Positions 1 to 8,891 are shown, counted from the stretch's first letter. The stretch: DNA of 64,000 bases from Bdellovibrio bacteriovorus (GCF_001592745.1 NZ_LUKD01000001.1:118489-182488); one strand, 5' to 3'. Numbers and translations are program-made. Notes: generated by a model not told the origin, from the letters alone.

Positions 1-21
1 GAAATTAGCGGAGCGGAAGGC

Positions 22-609
22 TCAAGGACTGCGCTGAAACGTCTTCCAACCAGCATCGGTCTTTTGATAGATAAAACGCTCGTGAAGGCGTCCACTAAGG
101 CCAAACCAGAATTCAATTTCCGTGGGGATGACTCTCCAACCGCCCCAGTGGGGGGGACGTGGAACGACTTGACCGTCGAATTGCTTTTCGTATTCAGCCA
201 CACGACGAGCGAGCCAATCACGATCTGGAATGACTTCACTTTGATGCGAAGCCCATGCACCGATCTGACTTAAGCGCGCACGGGTTGCGAAGTAAGCATC
301 GCTTTCTTCAGCAGAGATCTTTTCAGCTTTACCTGTGATACGAATTTGATGCCACAAAACGGGCCAATGAAAATTCAGGCAAACGGAAGGGTTTGCCTCA
401 ATATCTTTTCCTTTACGGCTCAGGTAGTTGCCGTAAAAAACAAAGCCCCCCTTCGACACCTCTTTAAGATAGACGATGCGAACGGAGGGCACACCCTTTT
501 CATCCACTGTGGCGACAGACATAGCATTGGCCTCGGGGACTTGCTTTGCGATCGCCTCTTTAAGGAGGCGATCAAAATGCTGAAAAGGATCTATCGATAA
601 ATCGATCAT
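22..609 (-). CDS. pdxH: Pyridoxamine 5'-phosphate oxidase
   Basis: A 195-residue FMN-dependent oxidase of the PdxH family, which converts pyridoxine or pyridoxamine 5'-phosphate to pyridoxal 5'-phosphate in the cytoplasm. The family's split-barrel core is recognisable (MSVATVDEKGVPSVRIVYLK, then SRKGKDIEANP and the HWGGWRV segment), and the C-terminus carries the substrate-binding SGRLHERF followed by a final GW. Length is slightly short of the usual 210-220, with a compact N-terminus. Its ATG shares one base with the stop of the upstream FKBP gene (TAATG), so the two are likely co-transcribed and translationally coupled. Family assignment is secure. Confidence 0.95.
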   Translation of the reverse strand: MIDLSIDPFQHFDRLLKEAIAKQVPEANAMSVATVDEKGVPSVRIVYLKEVSKGGFVFYGNYLSRKGKDIEANPSVCLNFHWPVLWHQIRITGKAEKISAEESDAYFATRARLSQIGAWASHQSEVIPDRDWLARRVAEYEKQFDGQVVPRPPHWGGWRVIPTEIEFWFGLSGRLHERFIYQKTDAGWKTFQRSP

Positions 610-1304
610 TACTTTTTCTTTTTAGTATCTTGTTTAACGATGTCGATCAACTCAACGTCGAAAACTAGAACTGAATTTGGTGGGATGCCTGGACGACCAG
701 AAGGACCGTAAGCCAATTCAGGTGGGATGAAAAGTTTAGCTTTGCCGCCGACTTTCATCAATTGAAGAGCCTCTGTCCAACCTGGGATTACACCGCCAAC
801 TGGGAATTCAGCGGGTTGACCACGATCGTAAGAAGAATCGAATTGCTCACCGTTTGTCAAAGTCCCTTTGTAGTGAACTTTTACTACGTCTTCTTTTTTA
901 GGAGAAGCGCCCGTGCCTTCTTTTTCAGTGATGTATTGAAGACCAGAAGCTGTTGTTTTCACGCCCGCTGCTGATTTGTTTTTTTCCAAGAAATCTTTAC
1001 CTGCTTTTGCGTTACCTTCAGCAGCTTCTTGTTGTTTCTTCATCGCCATTTCTTGAAGTTTCATCATAGCGGCTTGCATGTCTTCTTTAGACATTTCGTT
1101 TTTACCCGCAGATGCATCTTTCAAAGCTTGCGCCAAAGCGTCAGCATCGAAATCGATGTTTTGTTGTTTCAAGTTACCACCGATTTGTTGACCGATAGCA
1201 TAGCTCGCTTTTTTCATATCAGTGTCGAGCTTAACTTTCTTTTGGCAAGCAGTTGTAAATGCCATAGCAGCTACAACGAGACCGCCAAGTACTAACTTAT
1301 TCAT
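609..1304 (-). CDS. FKBP-type peptidyl-prolyl isomerase lipoprotein (FkpA/Mip-like)
   Basis: 231 residues. It begins with a signal peptide ending in a lipobox-like FTTAC, so it is probably anchored to a membrane facing the periplasm. Residues about 24-110 form a helical FKBP N-terminal dimerisation domain (SYAIGQQIGGNLKQQ, long helix rich in M, K and Q). Residues about 125-222 are the FKBP catalytic domain, with VHYKGTLTNGEQFDSSYDRG, VIPGWTEAL and LAYGPSGRPGIPPNSVLVF. This is the architecture of FkpA and Mip, chaperones that isomerise prolyl bonds in exported proteins. A good ribosome site (GAGGAGACAAC) precedes the ATG. A weak promoter, TTGAAA then AAGATA with 17-base spacing, lies at about 1372-1344 on this strand. 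pdxH follows with a one-base overlap. Confidence 0.93.
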   Translation of the reverse strand: MNKLVLGGLVVAAMAFTTACQKKVKLDTDMKKASYAIGQQIGGNLKQQNIDFDADALAQALKDASAGKNEMSKEDMQAAMMKLQEMAMKKQQEAAEGNAKAGKDFLEKNKSAAGVKTTASGLQYITEKEGTGASPKKEDVVKVHYKGTLTNGEQFDSSYDRGQPAEFPVGGVIPGWTEALQLMKVGGKAKLFIPPELAYGPSGRPGIPPNSVLVFDVELIDIVKQDTKKKK

Positions 1305-1406
1305 GTTGTCTCCTCATAAGGGTTGTTAAATTTGGCAACGGTTTATCTTGCGACGAAATCTTGCCGTTTCAAACAGATAACGCACCCAGAAAAAGGCAAA
1401 TATCCA

Positions 1407-2552
1407 CTACTGCGGAAGGCTTTTTAGGAAGGCAACGACCTCGTGACGAGGCCCTTTGAAGAGCACGCGGACTTGTCGCCGCTCCAAGGAAGACAGATAG
1501 AGGGGATCATAGTAATAGCTCAAAAGCTTTTCGATCCATATTTTGTTCGACTGGATATCACCGTGAGCCAGAAACTGAGACTCGGCCGTTTGCAGATCGG
1601 CCAAGATCTCCTGACTTCTTAAACCGCCCAGCTTTCTGCGAATTGACAGCACGGCCTCGCGGTATTTTGCAAAAAGTTTAAGCGCTTGTCCTCGAAGGAT
1701 CTCTTCTTCTTCAGCGCAGCGAAACTGGGGTGACGAGCCTTCGCCAATATCAGTGTTGAGCACATAATCAGTAAAAATGTTCTCTACCCGGGTTTCAAAA
1801 GCTTCGTCCAACCATAGAACTTCGGAACTTCGCAGGCGTTCAAAGAAAGGCTTCGGCTGACAAATGCGACCGATAAGCCGACTTTCATCTTCCACCAAAG
1901 GGCGAATGCTTAAAGGGGTTTTGTCCTCAATCTTTAAACAATCTAAGGCCAAAGCGATTTCAAAATCGATCTGCGTGGGCTGATGAATAGGCAAAGATCC
2001 AAAAGCCGAACCACGATGTCGCGCCAAAAGTTCTAGATCCATCGTGGGATAAAACCCACTCACCTCTTTTAAGAGATCCGTCTTGCCACTTCCCGTGGGT
2101 CCCGAGACAACTAAGAGTTCGCGCTGATTGCAGAACTTATCCAACTCGTCAGAAAAAAACTGCCGTGCTTTCTTATAACCGCCGGCAATGATCGGAACTG
2201 AAATACCCGCTTCGGCAAGCCAGGCTTGAGTGATTTGTGAACGCTTCCCACCGCGAAAACAATAGACAACGCTTCCCGGATGAGTTTGTACGAAGTCTTT
2301 CCAGCGTTGAACACGGTCCGCCTTCACGTCTCCAGAAACGATTTGGTATCCGAGTGCGACGGCGGCCTCTTGCCCTTCACGCTTGTAAGTCGTGCCAATA
2401 AGGGCGCGCTCTTCATCATTTAAGATAGGAATATTGACGGCATGGGGCAGATGACCTTGAGCAAACTCCACCGGGGCTCGCACATCAATCAAGGGCGCTC
2501 CCGATAAAAATAAGTTTTTATACTGCTCGATAGGAATTCGTTCGTTACTCAA
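1407..2552 (-). CDS. mnmH: tRNA 2-selenouridine synthase
   Basis: 381 residues, MnmH/SelU family, which replaces sulfur by selenium in 2-thiouridine at the wobble position of some tRNAs, using selenophosphate. The N-terminal rhodanese domain carries IDVRAPVEFAQGHLPHAVNIP and the catalytic loop VVYCFRGGKRS with Cys98, equivalent to the essential Cys of the E. coli enzyme. A P-loop, SGPTGSGKT, sits at residues 150-158 in the C-terminal half. The start is TTG, eight bases inside the end of selD, with GGTG a few bases upstream; no ATG lies nearby in frame. It is the last gene of tatA-selD-mnmH and directly uses the product of SelD. Confidence 0.94.
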   Translation of the reverse strand: MSNERIPIEQYKNLFLSGAPLIDVRAPVEFAQGHLPHAVNIPILNDEERALIGTTYKREGQEAAVALGYQIVSGDVKADRVQRWKDFVQTHPGSVVYCFRGGKRSQITQAWLAEAGISVPIIAGGYKKARQFFSDELDKFCNQRELLVVSGPTGSGKTDLLKEVSGFYPTMDLELLARHRGSAFGSLPIHQPTQIDFEIALALDCLKIEDKTPLSIRPLVEDESRLIGRICQPKPFFERLRSSEVLWLDEAFETRVENIFTDYVLNTDIGEGSSPQFRCAEEEEILRGQALKLFAKYREAVLSIRRKLGGLRSQEILADLQTAESQFLAHGDIQSNKIWIEKLLSYYYDPLYLSSLERRQVRVLFKGPRHEVVAFLKSLPQ

Positions 2553-3594
2553 AAATCACCGCTTTATCTTGGCGAGGCAAAACCTCTCCAATGATTTCAG
2601 CAGATTTGAACTTAGCTCGCAAGGCCTGGACAGTGTCGCGACTGGTTTCGCGAGATACACTTAAAAGAAGGCCACCACTGGTTTGGGGATCGTGGATTAA
2701 AAGCCTGTGGAGATCATCGAGTTTTGTCGTATCAATCGAAGCTTCGGTGTATTGGGCATTAGAACGATGGGCTTTGGTTAAAAAACCTTTTTCTAAGAAG
2801 GATAAAGCCTTGGTAAATTTCGGAACCTTATCCAAAGAAATTCTTAAACTCACTTGGCTCGCATTAGCCATTTGCATGGAGTGACCCGAAAGTCCAAAGC
2901 CCGTGATGTCTGTCGCCGCATGCACGTAAGGTTTTGTCAGCGGAGTCAAATAGTCGACAGCATTGTTAATGGTCGCCATGCTATGCAAAGCTTCCATGAT
3001 GTCTTCTTCGGAAGATTCACGACGTTTTAAAGACGCCGTCAATGTCCCGGTACCAAGAGGTTTTGTCAGGATCAAATGATCACCGACTTGCACTTTGGCG
3101 TTTGTCCACACTTCATTCGGATGAACAAATCCCGTGACCGAAAGACCGAATTTTAAAGTGTCATCATCAATGGAATGACCGCCGACAAAGTTGGCGCTGG
3201 CCTCCGCGATTTTGTCGCTCGCCCCTTGCATAACATCGACAATCACAGACTCAGGAAGAGTGGCTAAAGGAAAAGCCAGGATACCCATGGCTGTTTTAGG
3301 AAGCCCGCCCATGGCGTAGACATCGCTAAGAGCGTTGGCCGCCGCGATTTCACCGAACAGTTTGGGAGTGTCTACGATGGGAGTGAAAAAATCCAAAGTC
3401 TGAACCAGGGCTATCTCGTCCGTGACTTTGTAAATCGCCGCATCGTCAAAAAGTCCGCCATCGACCATCAAAGCCGGATGCGCGGCAGGAAACTTCACGT
3501 TACTTAAAATACGACGAAGCTCAGAGGCGGCCACTTTCGCGGCACAACCTCCCTTTTGCACAGTTTGCGTCAGTGCGATTTTTTCAGAACTCAT
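2545..3594 (-). CDS. selD: Selenide, water dikinase (selenophosphate synthetase)
   Basis: 349 residues, SelD family, making selenophosphate from selenide and ATP. The N-terminal active-site segment reads TVQKGGCAAK with Cys17 and Lys20, the same positions as the catalytic pair in E. coli SelD. The codon at 17 is TGT, so this is the cysteine form, not the selenocysteine form. The glycine-rich ATP-binding core (MVDGGLFDDAAIYKV, FVGGHSIDD, HAATDITGFGLSGHS, HDPQTSGGLL) is intact. The ATG overlaps the tatA stop by four bases and its own end overlaps mnmH by eight. With mnmH next door, tRNA selenation is the clear use; no SelA or SelB is in this window. Confidence 0.95.
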   Translation of the reverse strand: MSSEKIALTQTVQKGGCAAKVAASELRRILSNVKFPAAHPALMVDGGLFDDAAIYKVTDEIALVQTLDFFTPIVDTPKLFGEIAAANALSDVYAMGGLPKTAMGILAFPLATLPESVIVDVMQGASDKIAEASANFVGGHSIDDDTLKFGLSVTGFVHPNEVWTNAKVQVGDHLILTKPLGTGTLTASLKRRESSEEDIMEALHSMATINNAVDYLTPLTKPYVHAATDITGFGLSGHSMQMANASQVSLRISLDKVPKFTKALSFLEKGFLTKAHRSNAQYTEASIDTTKLDDLHRLLIHDPQTSGGLLLSVSRETSRDTVQALRAKFKSAEIIGEVLPRQDKAVIFE

Positions 3595-3821
3595 GATTGC
3601 TTATGAGTGTCTTTTTGCTCTTGAGTTTGATTCAGAGGCTTTTCTTTGTTTTGAGAAATTTGCGGGTTGGCTTCGCGCTCATTAGGGTCTTCGTTTAAAG
3701 CTTTTTTGAAGCCGCGGATAGATTCACCCAAAGAACGTCCCAAACCGGGAAGTTTGCTGGGCCCGAACAAAAGAAGTGCGATACCACCGATCAATAAAAT
3801 CTCAGTCCAACCTAAATTCAT
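3591..3821 (-). CDS. tatA: Twin-arginine translocase subunit TatA/E
   Basis: 76 residues. One N-terminal membrane segment (WTEILLIGGIALLLFG) is followed by the FGPSKLPGLGRSLGESIRGF amphipathic helix and an acidic, charged, Gln-rich tail, the hallmark layout of TatA. TatA oligomerises to form the pore that exports folded proteins. No tatB or tatC is adjacent. The ribosome site GAGGAG lies six bases before the ATG. The gene overlaps selD by four bases (ATGA) and leads the operon. The pairing of Tat with selenium metabolism may be only positional. Confidence 0.92.
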   Translation of the reverse strand: MNLGWTEILLIGGIALLLFGPSKLPGLGRSLGESIRGFKKALNEDPNEREANPQISQNKEKPLNQTQEQKDTHKQS

Positions 3822-3863
3822 AAGGTCTCCTCGTTACAAGGCCCAACCCTACTATAAGGCCTA

Positions 3864-3892
3864 TTGCATGGCAACAAAAGGCCGTGCATTAT
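3864..3892 (+). promoter_or_regulatory. Possible sigma-70 promoter for the 3911 gene
   Basis: TTGCAT at 3864-3869 and CATTAT at 3887-3892 are separated by 17 bases. Transcription would begin about 10 bases before the ATG at 3911, next to the AGGAGG ribosome site. The match to consensus is moderate, so this is a tentative call. Confidence 0.3.
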
Positions 3893-3910
3893 ATTGGGAT
3901 AGGAGGCAAC

Positions 3911-4321
3911 ATGCTAAGTCTCATCCTGACACTCTTACTCGTGAGTGATGCACAGGCTCAAAGCAGTGCGAATTCCACGAAATACTTCGAAGCCGAAGAA
4001 GAACCTGAAAAATCCGATGAATCTAGGAGTTTTACCGCCAAGGTCAAAGTTGTTCGCGAAGAAAGTGATGGCGTGGACGTCTTCTTTGAGGGCGAAAAAG
4101 CCAAGGGAGCTTACTTCCTTTCGCGCTCCGTGGAGCACTACGGCAAAATGATCAAAGACCTCGAAAAAAGTAAGAAGCCAAAGGGCCCGGCAGTAGCCGT
4201 CACGGCCGATAAAGATAAAAACATCAAAAAAGTGGAACTGAAAAAGGTGGAAGCCACTTCGGACTTCAAAATCCCTGACGATCCCAATCAAAAATGGGAC
4301 TTCGGTAAACCACCAGAATAA
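3911..4321 (+). CDS. Small secreted hypothetical protein
   Basis: 136 residues when started at the ATG preceded by AGGAGG at 3901-3906; a longer frame from 3884 lacks a ribosome site. The N-terminus (MLSLILTLLLVSDAQA) is a short signal peptide with an AQA cleavage site. The mature part is highly charged and Lys/Glu-rich, with no recognised domain; SFTAKVKVVREESDGVDVFF suggests a small beta-structured unit, and the C-terminus ends in a DPNQKWDFGKPPE tail. It diverges from tatA. Periplasmic location is inferred; the function is unknown. Confidence 0.75.
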   Translation: MLSLILTLLLVSDAQAQSSANSTKYFEAEEEPEKSDESRSFTAKVKVVREESDGVDVFFEGEKAKGAYFLSRSVEHYGKMIKDLEKSKKPKGPAVAVTADKDKNIKKVELKKVEATSDFKIPDDPNQKWDFGKPPE

Positions 4322-4376
4322 GCTTCTGAATCATGTTGCGTAAGCGCCTGGGAAGTGCGATTTTCATGTCCTCAAC

Positions 4377-6494
4377 ATGGAAAAATCTCGGGCGCAATGG
4401 CTAAAACAATCCTGGCTCTATCTTAAACGCATTCTGATTTTGAATGCCGTCTTTCTTTTTATTGGTTTTCTTTGGCGTGTAGGATTTTTCTTCGTTTATG
4501 GCAACATGAACGAGGTTTCGCAGGTAAAAGGCGATGTTGTACGTGCATTCATTTTAGGCGCTCGCTTTGACAGTACGATTTTATTCTACGTCAACGCGAT
4601 TCCCCTCTTGATACTTTTTCTGGCAAGCTTTCTGGCGTTCACGAAGTTTCTTGAAAAACCACTGCGCCATCTTTTTTCACACTTTACGAAGTTTTTAATT
4701 CCGTACTACACCGTCATGCTCTTTATCGTGACCTTCGTTTCGGCGGTCGACTTTGGTTTTTACAGCTTCTATCAAGATCGCATCAATGTTTTGATCTTTG
4801 GTTTTATCACCGATGACACTATCGCCTTGATCAAAACGATTTGGCGCAATTATCCGATGGTGTGGATTGCTTTGGGCTTTTTCTTTTTCACTTACTCGTT
4901 GTGGAAGGGACTGAAGATCAACTTCACCCAAGGGCGTGAGTGGATTCCTTTAAAGGTCGAGCGCGTTTCTTATCCCGTTTTCGTTCTGTTCTTTTTTATC
5001 GTCTTCCTTTTAAACGGCGTGGGTGCCCGCGGTTCCTTAGGGTTATTCCCATTAAGTGAGATGGACACCGGAATTTCCAAATCTATTTTTGTAAACCACT
5101 TAAGTTTTAACGGCACTCGCGCTTTCACTCGCGCGATAGAACTTAAAGCCCAGCAAACCTCTAAGTGGGATAGCAATTTACGCCACTACGGGTACGGCGA
5201 AAACTATCGCCAGGCTTTCGCGGATTTTTACTCCTTAACGCCGGAACAAGTCCCTGAAGATCCTTTGGAGTTGATGAAGCGTCGAACACCTAAAAGTGAA
5301 TGGGCGGAAAAAACAAAGCCGCATGTCTTGCTTTTGACGATGGAATCCATGGGGGCATATTGGTTTAAATACGACCAGCCTGATTTTGATCTTTTAGGTC
5401 AATTCAAACCGCACATGCAAGAAGACACTTATCTAACGAACTTTCTTTCAAGCACCAATGCAACCATTGGAAGCTTGAGTTGTTTGATGATTGGTTCTGC
5501 ACAACGCCCGATCAGCGAATTTTTATCTGAAAGCGATTACTTGCAAGTTCCCTTCCGCACTAGCCCCGCCCGCGTCTTTAAGGACTCAGGCTACAAGGCG
5601 CGCTTCTTGTATGGCGGAAATCCCGGCTGGCGAGAGGTCAATAAGTTTGCGGTCGCTCAAGGCTTTGACACCGTCGAAGGTGAATTTGAAATGAGCGAAA
5701 TTTTGGGAGGACTTAAAGACCGTCACGACTGGGGCGTTTACGATGAAGACGTTTTTGAATACGTTTTTAAAACTTTAAGTGAAGCCAAAGAACCGCAGTT
5801 TTTATTGACGATGACTACGACGAATCATCCGCCCTATCAACTGCCTCGCGCTTATAAAGTTCCTGAATTAAAAGCACCGGCAGAGCTGACATCTCGTTTG
5901 ATCGGCGACACGTCTTTGGCAGAGAAACGTTTTAAAACATATCGCTATTCTTCAGATAAATTGGGCGAGTTTTTAACTCGACTTAAAAACTCGCCTTTAA
6001 AAGATAAAGTGATCGTGGCGATTACGGGCGACCATACGTTCTGGATAGTGAATTTTTCTGAGCAGGAACTTCTGCAGAAAGGCTCAGTGCCGTTTTATCT
6101 TTACGTACCGGCAGCCATCCGTAAAAAATTAGACCCTGAAGCTTTTGGATCCCAAGCCGACATTGCCCCGACACTTTATAACTTAGCTCTTTCTGACAAA
6201 GAATATTACTCTTTGGGGCGTGACCTTTTTGAAAAAGAAGGCGACTTTGCCGTGAATGCTTCAAACCTTATCGTCAATCGCACCGGCGGAGTTTTGGCGG
6301 CGGGCCACGCGGCCGAGGATCATGCTTTTGATTGGCAAGGTCACTACGAAAAATTAGTTCCCGGAGAAATGACCGAATCTAAAAAAGCCCTTTCTTTAAA
6401 ATACAAATCCTTGATGGGCATTTTGGATTTCTATTTTATGAAAGAGAAAAAAGATCAGAAAGGACCGATGCAAAATGCGGATTCTCGTCGTTGA
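4377..6494 (+). CDS. LTA synthase/phosphoglycerol-transferase-like membrane protein (sulfatase fold)
   Basis: 705 residues. About five membrane segments occupy residues 15-225, followed by an extracytoplasmic alkaline-phosphatase/sulfatase-fold domain from about 315. Visible catalytic elements are HVLLLTMESMG (metal-binding Glu), NATIGSLSC with the likely nucleophile Thr363, and TGDHTFW (metal-binding Asp-His). The family includes LtaS, OpgB and EptA, which move phosphoglycerol or phosphoethanolamine onto envelope polymers or lipids; the substrate here cannot be told. It overlaps the response regulator by 20 bases, resembling pmrCAB-type operons in which a lipid A modifier precedes its two-component system. 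No clear ribosome site precedes the start, so the exact start is uncertain. Confidence 0.85.
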   Translation: MEKSRAQWLKQSWLYLKRILILNAVFLFIGFLWRVGFFFVYGNMNEVSQVKGDVVRAFILGARFDSTILFYVNAIPLLILFLASFLAFTKFLEKPLRHLFSHFTKFLIPYYTVMLFIVTFVSAVDFGFYSFYQDRINVLIFGFITDDTIALIKTIWRNYPMVWIALGFFFFTYSLWKGLKINFTQGREWIPLKVERVSYPVFVLFFFIVFLLNGVGARGSLGLFPLSEMDTGISKSIFVNHLSFNGTRAFTRAIELKAQQTSKWDSNLRHYGYGENYRQAFADFYSLTPEQVPEDPLELMKRRTPKSEWAEKTKPHVLLLTMESMGAYWFKYDQPDFDLLGQFKPHMQEDTYLTNFLSSTNATIGSLSCLMIGSAQRPISEFLSESDYLQVPFRTSPARVFKDSGYKARFLYGGNPGWREVNKFAVAQGFDTVEGEFEMSEILGGLKDRHDWGVYDEDVFEYVFKTLSEAKEPQFLLTMTTTNHPPYQLPRAYKVPELKAPAELTSRLIGDTSLAEKRFKTYRYSSDKLGEFLTRLKNSPLKDKVIVAITGDHTFWIVNFSEQELLQKGSVPFYLYVPAAIRKKLDPEAFGSQADIAPTLYNLALSDKEYYSLGRDLFEKEGDFAVNASNLIVNRTGGVLAAGHAAEDHAFDWQGHYEKLVPGEMTESKKALSLKYKSLMGILDFYFMKEKKDQKGPMQNADSRR

Positions 6495-7161
6495 AGATCA
6501 AGTCAAAATGGCGAACTTTCTAAAAAAAGGGCTCGCTGAAGTGGGTTATGCGGTCGATCTTGCGGAAAGCGGTTCCGCAGCTGAGTCTTACATGGCTCAA
6601 GGTGATTATGACTTGGTGATCTTAGATGTGATGCTTCCTGATCAAAGCGGTATCGATACCGCTCGCCATATTCGTCGCGATGGTTACGAAGGACCAATTC
6701 TGATGCTCACTGCTCTTTCAACGACGAAAGACAAAGTAAATGGTTTGGATGCCGGCGCTGACGATTATTTGACGAAGCCGTACTCTTTTGACGAACTTCA
6801 CGCCCGTGTGCGTGCGCTTCTTCGTCGTAAGGGAAGTGCGACGAATGGAAGTCATTCCAACACTTTGAAATATGCGGACTTAGAGTTGGACTTGATTCAA
6901 AGAAAAGCCCGTCGCTCGGGCCAGGAGATTTCTTTAACCACGAAAGAGTTCGCTCTTTTAGAATACTTTATGCGCAACCCGGAACGTCCTTTAGGACGTG
7001 TTTCAATTGCGGAGCACGTGTGGGACATCCACTTTGATTCAGAGAGCAACGTGATTGACGTTTACATCAATCTATTGCGTAAAAAAATCGACGCTCCCTT
7101 TGCGAAGCGCTTGATTCACACAGTGGTCGGCACGGGTTATGTTCTTAAAGAAAATCTATAA
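6475..7161 (+). CDS. OmpR-family response regulator
   Basis: 228 residues. The receiver domain (1-118) has the acidic pair Glu7/Asp8, the phosphoacceptor Asp51 in VILDVMLP, and Lys101 in LTKPYSF. The C-terminal winged helix (about 128-226) carries ISLTTKEFALLEYFMRNPER and the recognition helix region ESNVIDVYINLLRKKID, as in PhoB and OmpR. The gene overlaps the transferase upstream by 20 bases and the kinase downstream by 23, so the three are one operon and this kinase is the cognate partner. Likely targets are envelope genes, perhaps including its own operon and the Asr-like gene at 8682 (inference). Confidence 0.95.
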   Translation: MRILVVEDQVKMANFLKKGLAEVGYAVDLAESGSAAESYMAQGDYDLVILDVMLPDQSGIDTARHIRRDGYEGPILMLTALSTTKDKVNGLDAGADDYLTKPYSFDELHARVRALLRRKGSATNGSHSNTLKYADLELDLIQRKARRSGQEISLTTKEFALLEYFMRNPERPLGRVSIAEHVWDIHFDSESNVIDVYINLLRKKIDAPFAKRLIHTVVGTGYVLKENL

Positions 7162-8596
7162 ATTTCTTTCTAGCTTCAGTATCCGTCTTCGCCTGTCGTT
7201 GATCTTCGTTCTGATTTTTGGAGCGACCACGATCTTTTTTAACATGTTCCTTTTCAAAATGATGATCGACACCCTTCAACAGGATTTCGACGATGCCCTC
7301 TTCAACTATTCGGTCGACGTTTCTGAGGGAATTGAAATCGGCGTAAAAGGAGATCTCAGCTTTCCGCCCCTGCGTTTAGACCATGGTAAAATTCTTCCCT
7401 TCCCGCTAGGAACCGCGTTGATTCAAGTGCGCCACAGTTCTGGCGCCGTCTTGGCGCGCGTAGGGAACTTTGGTGAATTCAATCCGCCTTATAAAAAAGA
7501 TTTTCAACGCATCTGGGCCGGTGATGAAGCCACCTACCGCACTATTGAACACATTCGAAATATCCCCTCTGCCGAAGCGGACTCTTACCGACTGATTTCT
7601 TTTCCTTTAGATAATGCGGCCAAACCTCAGTTACTTTTACAGATCGCCGTGCCCATGACTTTGATGGAAACACAGATTTCGCAGCGTCTGACTTTGTTGC
7701 AGGTCGGGATTCCGTTTGTCCTTTTGATTGCAACCCTGGGCGGAATGTTTCTATCGGCCAGAGCCTTGAACCCTGTGAACAACATGATCAATACGGCCAA
7801 AGAAATTAAAGCCAGCGAGCTTTCTCAGCGCGTGCCGATTCCTAATGCCAATGACGAAATTCGTAAACTGGCTTTGACGTTAAATGAAATGCTGGATCGT
7901 ATTCAGCAGGCTTTTTTAAGTCAGGAGCGCTTCGTCGCCGATGCTTCTCACCAGCTTTTAACTCCGCTGACAATCATGCGCGGAGAGCTAGAGCTTTTGC
8001 AGAAATCAGAAAAGCGCGATGTCGATCAATTTATTAAAAGTGCTTTGCAAGAGGTCGACAATCTTTCAGGTATCGTGCAAGAAATGCTGCTACTTGCGCG
8101 TGTCGATGCCGGCACCGGCGCACTCAACTTTCAAGACTTGGCCTTTGATGAAGTCATCTTTGAAGTGCTGCCTCGTTGTGAGAAGCTGGCTAACTCAAAA
8201 AATATCAAGCTCAAACTCAATATCAACAATGAGACAACGGACGATCGCAAAATGGTTCGCGGAGATAATGATCTTCTGCAAAATCTTGTGATCAATATCA
8301 TCGAAAACGCCATCAAGTATTCGCCGAACAACGAAGTCGTGACGATGAATCTCAATTGGAAACAAGACATCACTCAGTTCGTCGTCGAAGACAACGGCCC
8401 AGGTATTCCCGAAGAACAATTGCCGTTTATCTTTGAACGCTTCTCGCGCGGAGCGAACATGGAGACCCGTGTTAAAGGCTTTGGTCTGGGTTTAGCCATC
8501 GCGCAAAAAATAGCGATTCTTCATAACGCAAAGTTAAGTGCGCAAAATCATTCAGAACACGGTGCGCGCTTCACTTTTGAAATTAAAAACATTTAA
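7139..8596 (+). CDS. HAMP-containing sensor histidine kinase
   Basis: 485 residues. Two membrane segments (about 18-40 and 183-205) bound a roughly 140-residue periplasmic sensor region. HAMP follows (SARALNPVNNMINTAKEIKA), then HisKA with His271 in ADASHQLLTPLTIM and a complete HATPase (NIIENAIKYSPNN, VEDNGPGIP, GFGLGLAIAQKI). The H-box has QLL where most kinases have ELR. It is the partner of the overlapping OmpR-type regulator. The sensed signal is unknown, but pairing with an envelope-modifying transferase suggests envelope or cation stress, as for PmrB-type sensors (inference). Confidence 0.94.
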   Translation: MFLKKIYKFLSSFSIRLRLSLIFVLIFGATTIFFNMFLFKMMIDTLQQDFDDALFNYSVDVSEGIEIGVKGDLSFPPLRLDHGKILPFPLGTALIQVRHSSGAVLARVGNFGEFNPPYKKDFQRIWAGDEATYRTIEHIRNIPSAEADSYRLISFPLDNAAKPQLLLQIAVPMTLMETQISQRLTLLQVGIPFVLLIATLGGMFLSARALNPVNNMINTAKEIKASELSQRVPIPNANDEIRKLALTLNEMLDRIQQAFLSQERFVADASHQLLTPLTIMRGELELLQKSEKRDVDQFIKSALQEVDNLSGIVQEMLLLARVDAGTGALNFQDLAFDEVIFEVLPRCEKLANSKNIKLKLNINNETTDDRKMVRGDNDLLQNLVINIIENAIKYSPNNEVVTMNLNWKQDITQFVVEDNGPGIPEEQLPFIFERFSRGANMETRVKGFGLGLAIAQKIAILHNAKLSAQNHSEHGARFTFEIKNI

Positions 8597-8681
8597 TTCC
8601 GTTTTAATCAGGGCTTTAACCCTCTTTGCTAGCATAACTCCTGTTCGATTGAAGCTAACTAAAGAACCAATGGAGGTTACT

Positions 8682-8891
8682 ATGAAAATCGCTTCTGTTT
8701 TGATGACTGTTGTATTTGCTGGTGTTGTTGCTCAAGCTAACGAACCTGCTAAAACTGAAACTACAACTGCTGCTGCTCCAGCTGCTGCAACTGCACCTGC
8801 TGCAGAAACTAAAGCTCCAGCTAAGAAAAAACACGCTAAAAAAGTTGAAGCTAAAGCTGAAACTAAAGAAGCTGCTCCTGCTGGTCACTAA
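8682..8891 (+). CDS. Ala/Lys-rich periplasmic protein, Asr-like
   Basis: 69 residues from the ATG with GGAGG at 8671-8675; the longer frame from 8538 runs back through the kinase and has no such site. A signal peptide (MKIASVLMTVVFAGVVAQA) precedes a tail made almost wholly of Ala, Lys, Glu, Thr and Pro (APAKKKHAKKVEAKAETKEA). This composition and layout resemble the acid-shock protein Asr of enterobacteria, an intrinsically disordered periplasmic protein. In E. coli asr depends on OmpR-type two-component systems, and here such a system lies immediately upstream. The similarity is compositional, so homology is unproven. A terminator follows at 8931. Confidence 0.75.
   Translation: MKIASVLMTVVFAGVVAQANEPAKTETTTAAAPAAATAPAAETKAPAKKKHAKKVEAKAETKEAAPAGH

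Noticed and set aside
3540..3560. Selenocysteine in SelD
   Set aside because: The codon at catalytic position 17 is TGT (Cys), not TGA, so SelD itself needs no recoding.
4204..4211. GCCGATAA sigma-28-like octamers inside genes (also near 46594 and 47640)
   Set aside because: They lie within coding sequence, away from any start codon, and lack a TAAA-type -35 leading to a gene.
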